From Candidatus Tokpelaia sp. JSC161 (GTDB lineage: Bacteria; Pseudomonadota; Alphaproteobacteria; Rhizobiales; Rhizobiaceae): a stretch of DNA of 64,000 nt. Location of the stretch: assembly GCA_003331105.1 (NCBI GenBank), contig QEND01000002.1:1-64000 (forward strand), written 5' to 3'. Positions 1 through 9,090 of this stretch are shown here, in pieces. Numbering within the stretch: the first letter of the stretch is position 1; each line of letters starts with the position of its first letter. A program made the translations under genes and the position numbers. A model generated the notes under the pieces. It searched no databases, was not told the DNA's origin, and saw only the letters and a list, made by a program, of their open reading frames with translations.

Positions 1-242
1 GCATGCCCAGGACAATCAACATGCGCATAATGACGACTTTTTGTCTCATACTCAACATGTGCTGTTGAAATTGTAATTCCACGAGCCTTTTCTTCAGGAG
101 CAGCATCAATTTGATCATAAGCACGAAACTCACCAAAATACTTTGTAATCGCCGCTGTAAGAGTCGTTTTACCATGATCAACATGACCAATAGTGCCTAT
201 GTTAACATGAGGCTTCGTACGTTCAAACTTCCTCTTCGCCAT
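1..242 (-). CDS. tuf: Elongation factor Tu, N-terminal part (cut by window edge)
   Basis: Only the first 80 codons lie in the window. The reverse strand from the ATG at 242 reads [20 protein letters not shown] and continues with the G1 loop GHVDHGKT, the switch I segment [11 protein letters not shown] and the start of the G3 motif DCPGHA. These are diagnostic for EF-Tu, the GTPase that delivers aminoacyl-tRNA to the ribosome. It is the last gene of the rpsL-rpsG-fusA-tuf (str) operon, 48 bp after the fusA stop, in the usual order. Whether a second tuf copy exists elsewhere cannot be seen. Confidence 0.97.
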   Translation of the reverse strand, partial: MAKRKFERTKPHVNIGTIGHVDHGKTTLTAAITKYFGEFRAYDQIDAAPEEKARGITISTAHVEYETKSRHYAHVDCPGH

Positions 243-290
243 ATAAGATTCTCCATATGAACCACCCTCACGGGGAATATTAAAAAACAG

Positions 291-2372
291 TCACAAATGC
301 TTCTTCTGAATTTCCTGAGAGACAAGAAAAGGCACAGGACTATAATGGTCAAACTGCATTGTATATTGAGCACGACCTTGAGTCATAGAGCGGAGTGTAT
401 TTACATAACCAAACATATTAGCTAATGGTACCATTGCATGAATAGAAACCACAATACAGCGATTCTCTGTCCCAAAAATCTGACCACGTCTAGAATTCAA
501 ATCACCTATAACATCTCCCATATAATGTTCTGGCGTAACAACCTCAACTTTCATAATCGGTTCTAACAACTGCGCTCCTGCTTTCGATGCTCCTTCACGA
601 AAAGCAGCCCTCGCTGCAATTTCAAAAGCTAAAACCGAAGAATCAACATCATGATAAGCACCATCTATAAGAGTTGCTTTCACTCCAAGCATTGGATATC
701 CAGCTAAAGGGCCAGAACCCATCATGCTATTTATACCTTTCTGAACACCTGGAATATATTCCTTTGGGACAGACCCTCCTACAATTTTTGATTCAAAAAT
801 AAAATTATCACCTTCATGGGGCTCAAAAATAATTTTCACACGAGCAAACTGACCAGATCCACCAGATTGTTTCTTATGGGTATAATCAATCTCTGCGACC
901 TTAGTCAGGGTCTCCCTATAAGCAACCTGCGGTTTACCCACATTAGCTTCCACTTTAAACTCACGCCGTAAGCGATCAATAATTATATCAAGATGTAACT
1001 CACCCATACCAGCAAGAATCATCTGACCAGATTCCTCATCAGACTTAACGATAAGAGATGGGTCTTCTGCAGCTAAACGATTCAGAGCTATCCCCATCTT
1101 TTCTTGATCCCCTTTTGTTTTCGGTTCTACAGAAATCTCTATCACTGGCTCAGGAAAATCCATACGTTCTAAAATCACTGGATTTAGTGGATCACATAAA
1201 GTATCGCCCGTCGTTGTTTCCTTCAAACCAGCCAGCGCAACTATATCACCAGCAAATGCCTCATCAATATCCTCTCGAGAATTCGAATGCATTTGCAACA
1301 TTCTCCCAATTCGCTCACGCTTCCCTTTAACCGTATTTTCTAATGAAATACCTCTTGCTAGCTTACCAGAATAAACACGACAAAAAGTTAATGAACCTAC
1401 GAAAGGATCATTCATAATCTTAAATGCAAGCATAGATAATGGAGCATTATCAGAAGATGTACGAAGCGTTTCTATCCCAAGCGTATCAACACCGCTAATA
1501 GCCGGTACATCTATTGGAGATGGCAGATAATCAACTATAGCATCAAGAAGAGGCTGCACTCCCTTATTTTTAAAAGCTGCCCCACAAAAAACAGGATAAA
1601 AATCAACTCCTATTGTCCCTTTTCTAATTAAGGATCGTAATTGACTCTCTGTGAGTTCTTTACCTTCAAGATAAGCTTCAAGAGCAGTTTCATCAATATC
1701 TACAGCGATCTCAATAAGACGATCACGGTACTCAGAAGCCAAATTCTGCATGTCATCAGGAATTTCAGTAATTCTTGTATCCGATCCAATATTACCATCC
1801 CACATGAATGCTTTCATCTCAATCAGATCAATGACCCCAGAAAAGCTACTCTCTGTCCCAATAGGAAGTTGAAGAACTAAAGCCTTACCACCAAGACGAG
1901 AACCAATCATCTCAACGCTACGAAAAAAATCGGCTCCGATTTTATCCAATTTATTAACAAAAACCATACGCGGAACACGATATTTATCAGCCTGACGCCA
2001 AACAGTTTCTGTCTGCGGTTCAACCCCAGCGTTTGCATCAAGAAGAGTAATAGCACCATCCAAAACACGTAAAGATCGCTCTACTTCAATAGTAAAATCC
2101 ACATGCCCCGGTGTATCTATAATATTAAATCGATACTTCCTTTCATCGCGCCCTTTCCAAAATGTTGTTGTAGCAGCAGATGTAATCGTAATCCCACGTT
2201 CTTGCTCTTGCTCCATCCAATCCATAGTGGAAGCCCCATCATGGGTTTCACCAATTTTGTGATTTTTCCCCGTATAAAACAAAATACGCTCAGTCATCGT
2301 TGTTTTTCCAGCATCAATGTGCGCCATGATACCAAAATTACGATAATCTTGAATTTTATACTCGCGGGCCAT
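291..2372 (-). CDS. fusA: Elongation factor G
   Basis: A 693-residue translocation GTPase of normal EF-G length. The G1 loop AHIDAGKTT is at residues 17-25, the G3 motif DTPGH near 86-90 and the G4 motif NKLD near 140. The C-terminal half carries the domain IV/V signatures GSGQFARVK and [12 protein letters not shown]. It moves tRNA and mRNA through the ribosome after peptide transfer and helps recycle ribosomes. It lies 26 bp downstream of rpsG and is expected to be co-transcribed with rpsL, rpsG and tuf. Confidence 0.98.
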   Translation of the reverse strand: MAREYKIQDYRNFGIMAHIDAGKTTMTERILFYTGKNHKIGETHDGASTMDWMEQEQERGITITSAATTTFWKGRDERKYRFNIIDTPGHVDFTIEVERSLRVLDGAITLLDANAGVEPQTETVWRQADKYRVPRMVFVNKLDKIGADFFRSVEMIGSRLGGKALVLQLPIGTESSFSGVIDLIEMKAFMWDGNIGSDTRITEIPDDMQNLASEYRDRLIEIAVDIDETALEAYLEGKELTESQLRSLIRKGTIGVDFYPVFCGAAFKNKGVQPLLDAIVDYLPSPIDVPAISGVDTLGIETLRTSSDNAPLSMLAFKIMNDPFVGSLTFCRVYSGKLARGISLENTVKGKRERIGRMLQMHSNSREDIDEAFAGDIVALAGLKETTTGDTLCDPLNPVILERMDFPEPVIEISVEPKTKGDQEKMGIALNRLAAEDPSLIVKSDEESGQMILAGMGELHLDIIIDRLRREFKVEANVGKPQVAYRETLTKVAEIDYTHKKQSGGSGQFARVKIIFEPHEGDNFIFESKIVGGSVPKEYIPGVQKGINSMMGSGPLAGYPMLGVKATLIDGAYHDVDSSVLAFEIAARAAFREGASKAGAQLLEPIMKVEVVTPEHYMGDVIGDLNSRRGQIFGTENRCIVVSIHAMVPLANMFGYVNTLRSMTQGRAQYTMQFDHYSPVPFLVSQEIQKKHL

Positions 2373-2398
2373 AAATTCTATACCCTCTACCCTTAGTT

Positions 2399-2869
2399 TT
2401 ACCAGCGATAATGCGAAAAGGCCCTATTCGCCTCAGCCATACGATGTGTATCTTCCCGTTTCTTAACAGCAGAACCACGATTGTTAGCCGCATCTATCAA
2501 TTCACTCGAAAGTCTAGAAATCATAGTAGATTCAGTCCTCTTCCGTGCAGCAGAAACAAGCCAACGAATGGCTAAAGCTTGGCGACGATCAGCTCTAACC
2601 TCCACTGGAACTTGATAAGTTGCTCCACCAACACGACGAGAGCGCACTTCTAAATGCGGGGCAACGTTTTCAATGGCACGGTGAAAACAACTAATAGATT
2701 CCGATTTTTCTCTTCTCTCTATCATAGAGAGCGCACCATAAACAATGCGCTCAGCAACTGACTTTTTTCCATCAAGCATAATAGCATTCATAAACTTCAT
2801 AACAACAAGATCACCAAATTTCGGATCTGGATTAATAACACGCTTTTCAGATCTATGGCGACGGGACAT
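2399..2869 (-). CDS. rpsG: 30S ribosomal protein S7
   Basis: A 156-residue protein with the S7 features [10 protein letters not shown] at the start, [20 protein letters not shown] near 17-36 and the motif [14 protein letters not shown] near residue 78. S7 nucleates assembly of the 30S head and contacts the E site. The length and the C-terminal end AFSHYRW match the alphaproteobacterial form. It sits 20 bp after rpsL within the str operon. In Escherichia coli S7 represses this operon, but no homologous operator was recognised in the short rpsL-rpsG spacer here. Confidence 0.98.
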   Translation of the reverse strand: MSRRHRSEKRVINPDPKFGDLVVMKFMNAIMLDGKKSVAERIVYGALSMIERREKSESISCFHRAIENVAPHLEVRSRRVGGATYQVPVEVRADRRQALAIRWLVSAARKRTESTMISRLSSELIDAANNRGSAVKKREDTHRMAEANRAFSHYRW

Positions 2870-2889
2870 ATATCTTGCCTCTCAATAAA

Positions 2890-3261
2890 TTATTTAGGAC
2901 GCTTAGCACCATATTTAGAGCGACGCTGCTTACGATTCTTAACACCCTGTGTATCAAGCACACCACGGACTATGTGGTAACGTACCCCAGGTAAATCTTT
3001 TACACGACCGCCTCGAACCAGAACAACAGAGTGCTCCTGAAGATTATGCCCTTCACCTGGAATATATCCAATAACTTCAAAACCATTTGTCAAACGTACC
3101 TTTGCAACCTTACGCAAAGCAGAATTAGGTTTTTTAGGAGTTGTCGTGTACACACGTGTACAAACACCACGTTTCTGCGGATTTTCCTGAAGGGCAGGAA
3201 CCTTATTACGCTTTAACGGCGCAATACGTGGCCTACGTATTAATTGGTTTACGGTAGGCAT
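2890..3261 (-). CDS. rpsL: 30S ribosomal protein S12
   Basis: A 123-residue protein with the S12 decoding-centre loop [20 protein letters not shown] from residue 41 and [14 protein letters not shown] further on. S12 monitors codon-anticodon pairing in the A site. The lysine after TP (residue 43) is the residue whose replacement gives streptomycin resistance in other bacteria. It is unaltered here, so the sequence looks streptomycin-sensitive by inference. It is the first gene of the str operon. Confidence 0.98.
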   Translation of the reverse strand: MPTVNQLIRRPRIAPLKRNKVPALQENPQKRGVCTRVYTTTPKKPNSALRKVAKVRLTNGFEVIGYIPGEGHNLQEHSVVLVRGGRVKDLPGVRYHIVRGVLDTQGVKNRKQRRSKYGAKRPK

Positions 3262-3617
3262 TTAAGCTCCCCCTCTAAAATTAGCAAGCACCTTTTCACC
3301 TCATAAGAAATGCATGTCATAAGACATGTCATAATAAATGCATGAACAAATGAGAAACATAAGTCTCTCAACATTAGTCTCTCAACATTAAAGACAAGTT
3401 TTTTTTAAGACAAGCCTTGTTTTAAGAAACACCTCAGCTGCAAAGCAATACTGTGCAAGACTGAATGGCCTCACATCGGCAATATATATCACTACGTACT
3501 GTTTAATATAGTTTTCGTCAAGTAAAAATCTCACAAAAGAGTAGACACTCTTCAGTTAAACGAATAGCATAATAGAATCTTCGAATGATATTTTTTTTTG
3601 ATATTTTAAATAGCTTT
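3262..3617. promoter_or_regulatory. Divergent intergenic region between rpsL and xthA
   Basis: This 356-bp gene-free stretch separates the minus-strand str operon from plus-strand xthA. On the minus strand a sigma70-like pair can be read: TTGACG at 3516-3521 and TACGTA at 3493-3498, 17 bp apart. It would give a leader of about 225 nt before rpsL. The leader side holds the tandem 14-mer at 3363-3390 and a duplicated AAGACAAG (3391-3398, 3407-3414). A nine-T run directly upstream of xthA may act as an UP-like or spacer element. The promoter assignment is by eye only. Confidence 0.4.
3363..3390. repeat. Perfect 14-bp tandem repeat in the rpsL leader
   Basis: The unit GTCTCTCAACATTA occurs twice head to tail at 3363-3376 and 3377-3390. 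It is followed by two copies of AAGACAAG separated by eight T residues, the second running into an ACAAG/CTTGT inverted repeat near 3410-3421. These sit in the probable transcribed leader of the str operon. They look like recent slippage products; no function is evident. Confidence 0.8.
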
Positions 3618-4397
3618 ATGAAAATAGCAACATGGAACATAAACGGAATCAAAGCTCGACTCGAGCATTTAATTCTCTGGCTGAAAGAAAATCAACCAGA
3701 TATTGTATGCTTACAGGAAATTAAATCAATAAATGAGAAATTCCCAAGAGGACCGATCGAATCTTTAGGCTATCATGTAGAAACACATGGACAAAAAGGC
3801 CTGAATGGCGTAGCTCTTTTATCTCGCGACATCCCAAATCAAATTAACCATGGGTTACCTGGTGATCCAAGCGATCACCAATCTCGTTTCATAGAAGGGA
3901 TTTACTCAACAAAAAATGGGATTATTCGTATTGCTTCACTTTATGCACCGAATGGTAATCCAGCCCCAGGCAATAAATTTCTTTACAAAATTTCCTGGAT
4001 GAAACGCCTTTACGAATTTGCAAAAAACCGCTTACTTGATAGAGATCCACTTATACTTGCCGGTGATTACAACGTCATACCAACAAATTACGATGCTAAA
4101 AATCCTAACAAATGGAATAAAGATGCTCTAGCTCTCCCTCAAACACGAAATATATTTCAAAGACTTATTCAACTTGGATTTACTGACGCTATCCGTGCAC
4201 TGAGTTCTTCACCTGAATATACTTTTTGGGAGTATCAAGCAATGGCTTGGAAAAAAGATGATGGAATTCGCATAGATCACCTCCTAATTTCTCCAGAAGC
4301 TTTTCAAAAGCTCGAATCTGGATTCACTCAAAAAGAAATTCGAGGCTGGGAAAAAACATCAGATCATGTCCCTGTATGGATTGAGCTGAATATCTAA
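3618..4397 (+). CDS. xthA: Exodeoxyribonuclease III
   Basis: A 259-residue AP endonuclease/3'-5' exonuclease of the EEP superfamily, used in base excision repair. It starts MKIATWNINGIKARL and carries the metal-binding LQEIK near 46, LYAPNGNP near 110, GDYNVIP near 149 and the C-terminal catalytic SDHVPVW. An in-frame upstream start at 3585 would add 11 residues (MIFFFDILNSF) unlike the family, so the ATG at 3618 is preferred. The next gene, gltI, begins 12 bp after its stop, so it may be read through into the transporter. Confidence 0.95.
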   Translation: MKIATWNINGIKARLEHLILWLKENQPDIVCLQEIKSINEKFPRGPIESLGYHVETHGQKGLNGVALLSRDIPNQINHGLPGDPSDHQSRFIEGIYSTKNGIIRIASLYAPNGNPAPGNKFLYKISWMKRLYEFAKNRLLDRDPLILAGDYNVIPTNYDAKNPNKWNKDALALPQTRNIFQRLIQLGFTDAIRALSSSPEYTFWEYQAMAWKKDDGIRIDHLLISPEAFQKLESGFTQKEIRGWEKTSDHVPVWIELNI

Positions 4398-4409
4398 AAA
4401 GATAAAAAT

Positions 4410-5312
4410 ATGAAAATAAAAAAACTATTTGCCAGTACTCTCACAACTTTAATTTTTCTAGTGAGCATAGGTAAAGCGCAAGATACAATAGAAAAAGTAA
4501 GACAGACAGGAACGATAACACTTGGTGTCCGTGAATCTTCAGGCCTTGGATATACGATAGGAAAAGGCAAATATATCGGATTTCATACAGAAATGGCAAA
4601 AATCATTATCAATGATCTCTCAAAACAAATTAAAAAAAACATTACAATTAATTACTTACCGATAACATCCGCAAATCGTATTCCTCTTCTCCAAAATGGC
4701 ACTTATGATTTCGAATGCGGTTCTACAACAAATAACCGCGCTCGTTCTCAAGAAGCAACTTTTGCTTATACTACATATGTGGAAGAAGTCCGAATCGCTG
4801 TAAAAAAGAATTCTGGCATAAACAATATCAGCGATCTCAATGGAAAAACCGTTGTTACCACTACTGGAACAACCTCAGTACAAATATTAAGACATAATAA
4901 AAATAAAAAATCATTATCTTTTAATCAAATACTAGGAAAAGATCATATTGATAGCTTTCTTCTCCTCGAAGAAGGCAGGGCTGACGCCTTCGTAATGGAT
5001 GCTTCTATCCTTGCTATGAATATTGCAAAAGCACAAAATCCTAAAGATTTTATTATTCTTGATGATATTCTTTCAGTAGAACCCATTGCTTGCATGCTCC
5101 GCTTAAAAGACGAAAATCTGAAAAATGTCATAAACAACAGTATACTCAGACAAGTCAGAGAAGGATCTCTCAAGCAACTCTACGAAAAGTGGTTCATAAA
5201 ACCTATACCTCCAAAAGACATTCGTGTCGGACTTCCTATTTCAAAATCGACACAACACGCTTGGGACAATCCGAATAATCAAGCTATGGAAGATTACAAA
5301 GAAAATAGTTAA
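4410..5312 (+). CDS. gltI: Glutamate/aspartate ABC transporter, periplasmic binding protein
   Basis: A 300-residue family 3 solute-binding protein. Residues 1-23 form a Sec signal peptide (KKLF, then a hydrophobic stretch ending GKAQD) without a lipobox, so it should be free in the periplasm. The mature part has the GltI/PAAT signatures TGTITLGVRESSGLGY and DLNGKTVVTTTGTTS. It precedes two permease genes and an ATPase in the standard gltIJKL order. Closest in type to GltI (glutamate/aspartate), but the substrate within the polar amino acid class is inferred. Confidence 0.9.
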   Translation: MKIKKLFASTLTTLIFLVSIGKAQDTIEKVRQTGTITLGVRESSGLGYTIGKGKYIGFHTEMAKIIINDLSKQIKKNITINYLPITSANRIPLLQNGTYDFECGSTTNNRARSQEATFAYTTYVEEVRIAVKKNSGINNISDLNGKTVVTTTGTTSVQILRHNKNKKSLSFNQILGKDHIDSFLLLEEGRADAFVMDASILAMNIAKAQNPKDFIILDDILSVEPIACMLRLKDENLKNVINNSILRQVREGSLKQLYEKWFIKPIPPKDIRVGLPISKSTQHAWDNPNNQAMEDYKENS

Positions 5313-5336
5313 TTTCTAACAAAAAGAGAGAATCAA

Positions 5337-6098
5337 ATGACTCTGGATTTTACTTTTTTATGCAAGGATCCAGCAGATTTCTACGGTCCGCCATTACCTC
5401 ATTGCTTTGGAAGCTCTGCTCAAGGTACAGTCACCTACCTACAAGAGCTCATTCTCGCTTTTAAAACTACAACACTTCTCACAATATCAGCTCTGATTCT
5501 AGCAATCATAACTGGATTTCTAGTCGGAATAATTAGAACACTTCCTAAAAACCGTTTCCTGCAAATTCTTGCCGCATTTTGGATAGAATTTTTCCGTAAT
5601 ATTCCATTATTGATTATAGTATTCTTATCTTACTTTGTTGTTCCGAAAATTTTTCCAAAGATCAATGATCTTTTGCGCCAAGATCCATTTCTTGGCAGTT
5701 ATATTTTTATTGCTGCTCTTGGATTTTTTACCTCAGCACGAATCGCAGAACAGGTCCGTTCTGGAATTAACACTATTCCAAAAAACCAGATCTATGCTGC
5801 TCAAGCACTTGGATTTACAACATTTCAAATCTATCTCTATATTTTTATACCGCATACATTACGCACAATTATGCCGCCGCTTACATCAGAAGCAATGGGC
5901 ATTGTCAAAAACTCTGCTATTGCAATCAGCGTATCTGTCAATGAAATGATGAACTTTCTTAACCAAAGCGTTGAGGAAACAGCACGCAGTTATGAAATCT
6001 ATATAATTATCACATTTCTCTATGCATTACTCGCATTCTTTGTCTTCATCACTATGTCCTTTATTCAATATATAATCTATAAAAATTATCCAAAATGA
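5337..6098 (+). CDS. gltJ: Amino acid ABC transporter permease (GltJ type)
   Basis: A 253-residue inner-membrane permease of the HisMQ family. An N-terminal periplasmic-looking segment (DFTFLCKDPADFYGPP) precedes the first helix. The cytoplasmic EAA loop that docks on the ATPase is EQVRSGINTIPKNQIYAAQA near residue 135. Its stop overlaps the gltK start by 4 bp (ATGA at 6095-6098), indicating translational coupling. It forms the membrane channel with GltK. Confidence 0.9.
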   Translation: MTLDFTFLCKDPADFYGPPLPHCFGSSAQGTVTYLQELILAFKTTTLLTISALILAIITGFLVGIIRTLPKNRFLQILAAFWIEFFRNIPLLIIVFLSYFVVPKIFPKINDLLRQDPFLGSYIFIAALGFFTSARIAEQVRSGINTIPKNQIYAAQALGFTTFQIYLYIFIPHTLRTIMPPLTSEAMGIVKNSAIAISVSVNEMMNFLNQSVEETARSYEIYIIITFLYALLAFFVFITMSFIQYIIYKNYPK

Positions 6099-6772
6099 TA
6101 AAATTTCCATTCGAATTTTCTTTTTTCAATAAAGAATTTATATCAAATTATCTCATAGAAGGCTTTTACTTTAGCTTAAGTGTCACACTGATATCCACAT
6201 TCGGAGGATTAATCTTAGGCACTCTCTTAGCAATGAGCCGCACATCAAAAATTAAAGCTTTCTCTTCCATTGCAAGCCTTTATATTCTTTTGATGCGTTC
6301 TATCCCCCTTGTACTCGTCATTATGTGGTTTTTCCTTATAGTACCTGCTCTTATCGGAAAACCTATAAGTCAGATAAGTGCTGCTTATATCACTTTCATA
6401 GCATTTGAAGCAGCTTACTTTGCTGAAATCATACGAGCAGGTATCCAGTCTATAAAACCAGAACAAGCAAAAGCTGCATCTGCATTAGGAATGCGATACT
6501 TAGAAACAATGAAGTGTATCATTCTTCCTCAAGCATTCAGAAATATTCTACCAATGCTACTCACGCAAATAATTATCCTATTCCAAGATACATCACTCGT
6601 TTATGTGATCGGTGGCTATGATTTACTGAAAAGCTTCGATATCGGCGGAAATATATGGCAACGAAAACCTGAATCTTATATACTTGCTGCGATGACCTAT
6701 TTTTTTATATGCTCCTTACTCTCCTCTCTTGTAAAGAGAATACAACATGCTCCTTACTCTCCTCTCTTGTAA
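6095..6772 (+). CDS. gltK: Amino acid ABC transporter permease (GltK type), C terminus rewritten by a duplication
   Basis: A 225-residue HisMQ-family permease with several membrane helices and the EAA loop AEIIRAGIQSIKPEQAKAAS near residue 110. It pairs with GltJ. The 3' end contains a perfect 38-bp tandem duplication (6709-6784). Because 38 is not a multiple of three, the second copy is read in another frame and the protein ends KRIQHAPYSPLL. Without the duplication the frame would continue KRIQLAIYH and stop at 6799-6801. Only the last few cytoplasmic residues change, so function is probably kept. Confidence 0.9.
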   Translation: MIKFPFEFSFFNKEFISNYLIEGFYFSLSVTLISTFGGLILGTLLAMSRTSKIKAFSSIASLYILLMRSIPLVLVIMWFFLIVPALIGKPISQISAAYITFIAFEAAYFAEIIRAGIQSIKPEQAKAASALGMRYLETMKCIILPQAFRNILPMLLTQIIILFQDTSLVYVIGGYDLLKSFDIGGNIWQRKPESYILAAMTYFFICSLLSSLVKRIQHAPYSPLL

Positions 6773-6784
6773 AGAGAATACAAC
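6709..6784. repeat. Perfect 38-bp tandem duplication at the gltK 3' end
   Basis: Two identical head-to-tail copies, 6709-6746 and 6747-6784, each beginning ATGCTCCTTACTCTCC and ending GAGAATACAAC. The complete identity suggests a recent event. It creates the present gltK stop (6770-6772) and lengthens the spacing to gltL by 38 bp. No inverted repeats or target-site features of a mobile element flank it. Confidence 0.97.
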
Positions 6785-6811
6785 TTGCCATTTATCATTG
6801 ATGAAACCAAT

Positions 6812-7555
6812 ATGAAAAAATATATAATTGAGCTAAAAAAGATATCAAAATGGTATGGATCATTTCAAGTTCTCAAAGATTGTTCATTCCACATAAAAAA
6901 AGGAGAAGTTGTCGTCATCTGTGGTCCATCAGGATCAGGAAAATCAACATTAATCAAAATTATTAATGCCTTAGAAACCTTTCAAGAAGGGGAGCTCTTT
7001 ATCGATGGCATACTTATTCATAGAAAAACAAATTTGCCTAAATTACGTAGTCGTATCGGCATGGTCTTTCAACACTTCGAGCTTTTTCCACACCTTTCTG
7101 TGATGGAAAACCTCACAATTGCCCAAATTAAAGTTCTTAAACGCTCAAAAGAACAGGCAAAAGCAACAGCTCATAAATACTTAAAAAGAGTAGACCTTCT
7201 TAATCATAGTAATAAATATCCAGGACAGCTTTCTGGTGGACAACAGCAAAGAGTTGCTATTGCTCGAGCTTTAACTATGGATCCTTCTATCATCCTTCTT
7301 GATGAACCAACATCCGCTCTTGATCCAGAAATGGTTAGCGAAGTACTAGAAGTCATAAGAAGTCTTGCTGAAGAAGGGATGACCATGATTTGTGTCACCC
7401 ATGAAATGGGGTTCGCCCGTAAAGTTAGTAAAAGAATCATCTTTATAGATCAAGGAACAATTTTAGAAGATTGTTCAAGTCAAGCATTCTTCAGCGACTC
7501 AAAAAAAATAAGCAACAGGGCTCAGAAGTTTCTAGAAAAAGTTCTGAAACACTAA
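6812..7555 (+). CDS. gltL: Amino acid ABC transporter ATPase (GltL type)
   Basis: A 247-residue ATP-binding subunit of the polar amino acid transporter. Walker [10 protein letters not shown] is near residue 38, the signature LSGGQQQR near 140, Walker [14 protein letters not shown] near 160 and the switch histidine in CVTHEMGFA near 197. It energises the GltJ/GltK channel at the cytoplasmic face. The ATG at 6812 is chosen because homology starts at [15 protein letters not shown]. An in-frame TTG at 6785 would add nine residues and lies at the junction of the 38-bp duplication. Confidence 0.93.
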   Translation: MKKYIIELKKISKWYGSFQVLKDCSFHIKKGEVVVICGPSGSGKSTLIKIINALETFQEGELFIDGILIHRKTNLPKLRSRIGMVFQHFELFPHLSVMENLTIAQIKVLKRSKEQAKATAHKYLKRVDLLNHSNKYPGQLSGGQQQRVAIARALTMDPSIILLDEPTSALDPEMVSEVLEVIRSLAEEGMTMICVTHEMGFARKVSKRIIFIDQGTILEDCSSQAFFSDSKKISNRAQKFLEKVLKH

Positions 7556-7898
7556 AATATTTTCCTAAAAAAATATCCATAAGAATCTCCATCCAATCTC
7601 AGCTCTCTCAGAGTCTAACTCTAACTATAAACTCTAACTATAATATGAACTATAATATGAAAAAAATTCATACCCTCACTCATTCTCTTCCTTACATGTC
7701 TGGCTGTGGCTTCATATAAAAAAAGCTATCCCTACATGCAGACAATATATCTTTTTCTAAAGACAATTTATAAACAATAAAAAAAGACCTCAAAAAACAG
7801 GAAAAAGAATTACGCAATTCTGCCAACTTCTAATAATGAAATAGTGCACTTACAAAAAAAATGAACATGCAAAATAAAACATCTGGATAAACAGCTAC
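7556..7898. other. Repeat-bearing intergenic stretch with gene remnant
   Basis: This 343-bp stretch has no intact gene. It holds two adjoining tandem repeats: AACTCTAACTATA twice (7617-7629, 7630-7642) and AACTATAATATG twice (7636-7647, 7648-7659). The second repeat leads straight into the ATG of the decayed frame listed at 7657-7833. The last 65 bp before the aminotransferase show no clear promoter or terminator. Confidence 0.7.
7657..7833 (+). pseudogene. Remnant of a small exported, charged coiled-coil-like protein
   Basis: From the ATG at 7657 the present frame stops quickly. If the seven-A run at 7660-7666 were six A, the frame would read MKKFIPSLILFLTCLAVAS, a classic Sec signal peptide. 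A second shift further on gives ADNISFSKDNL, one stop codon, then TIKKDLKKQEKELRNSANF ending at two stops (7831-7836). The pattern of signal sequence plus lysine/glutamate-rich helical tail split over frames is that of a decaying secreted protein gene. The family is not recognised. Confidence 0.5.
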
Positions 7899-9089
7899 AT
7901 GTCAGAAATTTTCTATAAAATTCGTCGTCTTCCACCTTATGTTTTTGAAGAAGTTAATCGTCTTAAAGATGCAGCACGGGCTCAAGGCACAGATATTATT
8001 GATCTCGGCATGGGAAATCCTGATCTACCACCAGCGCAACATATTATGAATAAACTTTGCGAAGTCGCTCAAGTTTCTAAAACTCATCGTTATTCCGCTT
8101 CAAAGGGAATTCCAGGCTTACGACGTGCTCAAGCATCTTATTACAAACGCCGTTTTGGTATCAAGCTTAATGCTGATACAGAAATTGTAACAACTCTGGG
8201 TTCTAAAGAAGGATTTGCAAACATGGCCCAGGCAATTACTGCACCCGGGGATGTGATCCTCTGTCCAGATCCAAGTTATCCAATACATTCCTTTGGTTTT
8301 ATTATGTCAGGTGCTGTTATTCGTTCGATACCTGCTATCCCGAATGACAATTTTATCAAAGCTCTTGAACAGGCTGTGCGGCATTCTATTCCAAAACCTT
8401 TAGCCATTATTTTAAATTATCCTTCCAATCCAACAGCCTATACTGCAACTCTTGAATTCTATAAAGAAGTGGTCAATTTCGCAAAAAAACATCAAATGAT
8501 CTTGCTATCTGACTTAGCTTACGCAGAGATATTTTTCGAAGAAAATCCTCCTCCTTCCGTTTTAGAAGTACCTGGAGCAAGAGATATCACAGTTGAATTT
8601 ACAAGTATGTCCAAAAGCTTCTCTATGCCGGGTTGGCGTATAGGATTTGCTGTTGGCAATGAACGGCTTATTTCTGCACTCATTCGCGTCAAGTCCTATC
8701 TTGATTATGGCGCTTTTACACCATTACAAGTAGCAGCAACAACTGCCTTAAATAGTGAATCTGATTTTAGTAAGATTCGTAGTATTTATAAAAAAAGGCG
8801 TGACGTTATGATACAGAGTTTTTCTCGTGCAGGATGGGAAATACCAGTCCCTCATGCCAGCATGTTTGCATGGGCACCCATACCGCCGAATTTCAAAAAT
8901 TTAGGCTCACTTGCTTTCTCGAAACTTTTAATAGAAGAAGCAGATGTTGCTGTTTCTCCTGGAATCGGATTCGGCGAGCATGGTGATGGTTATGTCCGTA
9001 TTGCTTTAGTTGAAAACGAGCATCGTTTACGGCAAGCTGCACGGAACATCAAACGTTTTTTGAATCAACAAAAAAAAGGCAGAATGTAA
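7899..9089 (+). CDS. PLP-dependent aminotransferase (AlaC / LL-DAP aminotransferase-like)
   Basis: A 396-residue fold-type I aminotransferase. It begins with the IRRLPPYVFEEVNRLK segment typical of the AlaC/DapL-like class, and has GMGNPDLPP near 37, NYPSNPTA near 175 and the PLP-lysine motif SMSKSFSMPGWRIGF near residue 235. Members of this subfamily make alanine or act in related transaminations; the exact substrate cannot be set from sequence. One base separates it from hom, so the two are surely one transcript. This aminotransferase-hom pairing is common in Hyphomicrobiales. Confidence 0.88.
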   Translation: MSEIFYKIRRLPPYVFEEVNRLKDAARAQGTDIIDLGMGNPDLPPAQHIMNKLCEVAQVSKTHRYSASKGIPGLRRAQASYYKRRFGIKLNADTEIVTTLGSKEGFANMAQAITAPGDVILCPDPSYPIHSFGFIMSGAVIRSIPAIPNDNFIKALEQAVRHSIPKPLAIILNYPSNPTAYTATLEFYKEVVNFAKKHQMILLSDLAYAEIFFEENPPPSVLEVPGARDITVEFTSMSKSFSMPGWRIGFAVGNERLISALIRVKSYLDYGAFTPLQVAATTALNSESDFSKIRSIYKKRRDVMIQSFSRAGWEIPVPHASMFAWAPIPPNFKNLGSLAFSKLLIEEADVAVSPGIGFGEHGDGYVRIALVENEHRLRQAARNIKRFLNQQKKGRM

Positions 9090-9090
9090 T

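Noticed and set aside
6709..6784. Tandem 38-bp copies as traces of a mobile element
   Set aside because: No inverted repeats, no transposase and no target duplication; simple slippage or unequal recombination explains it.
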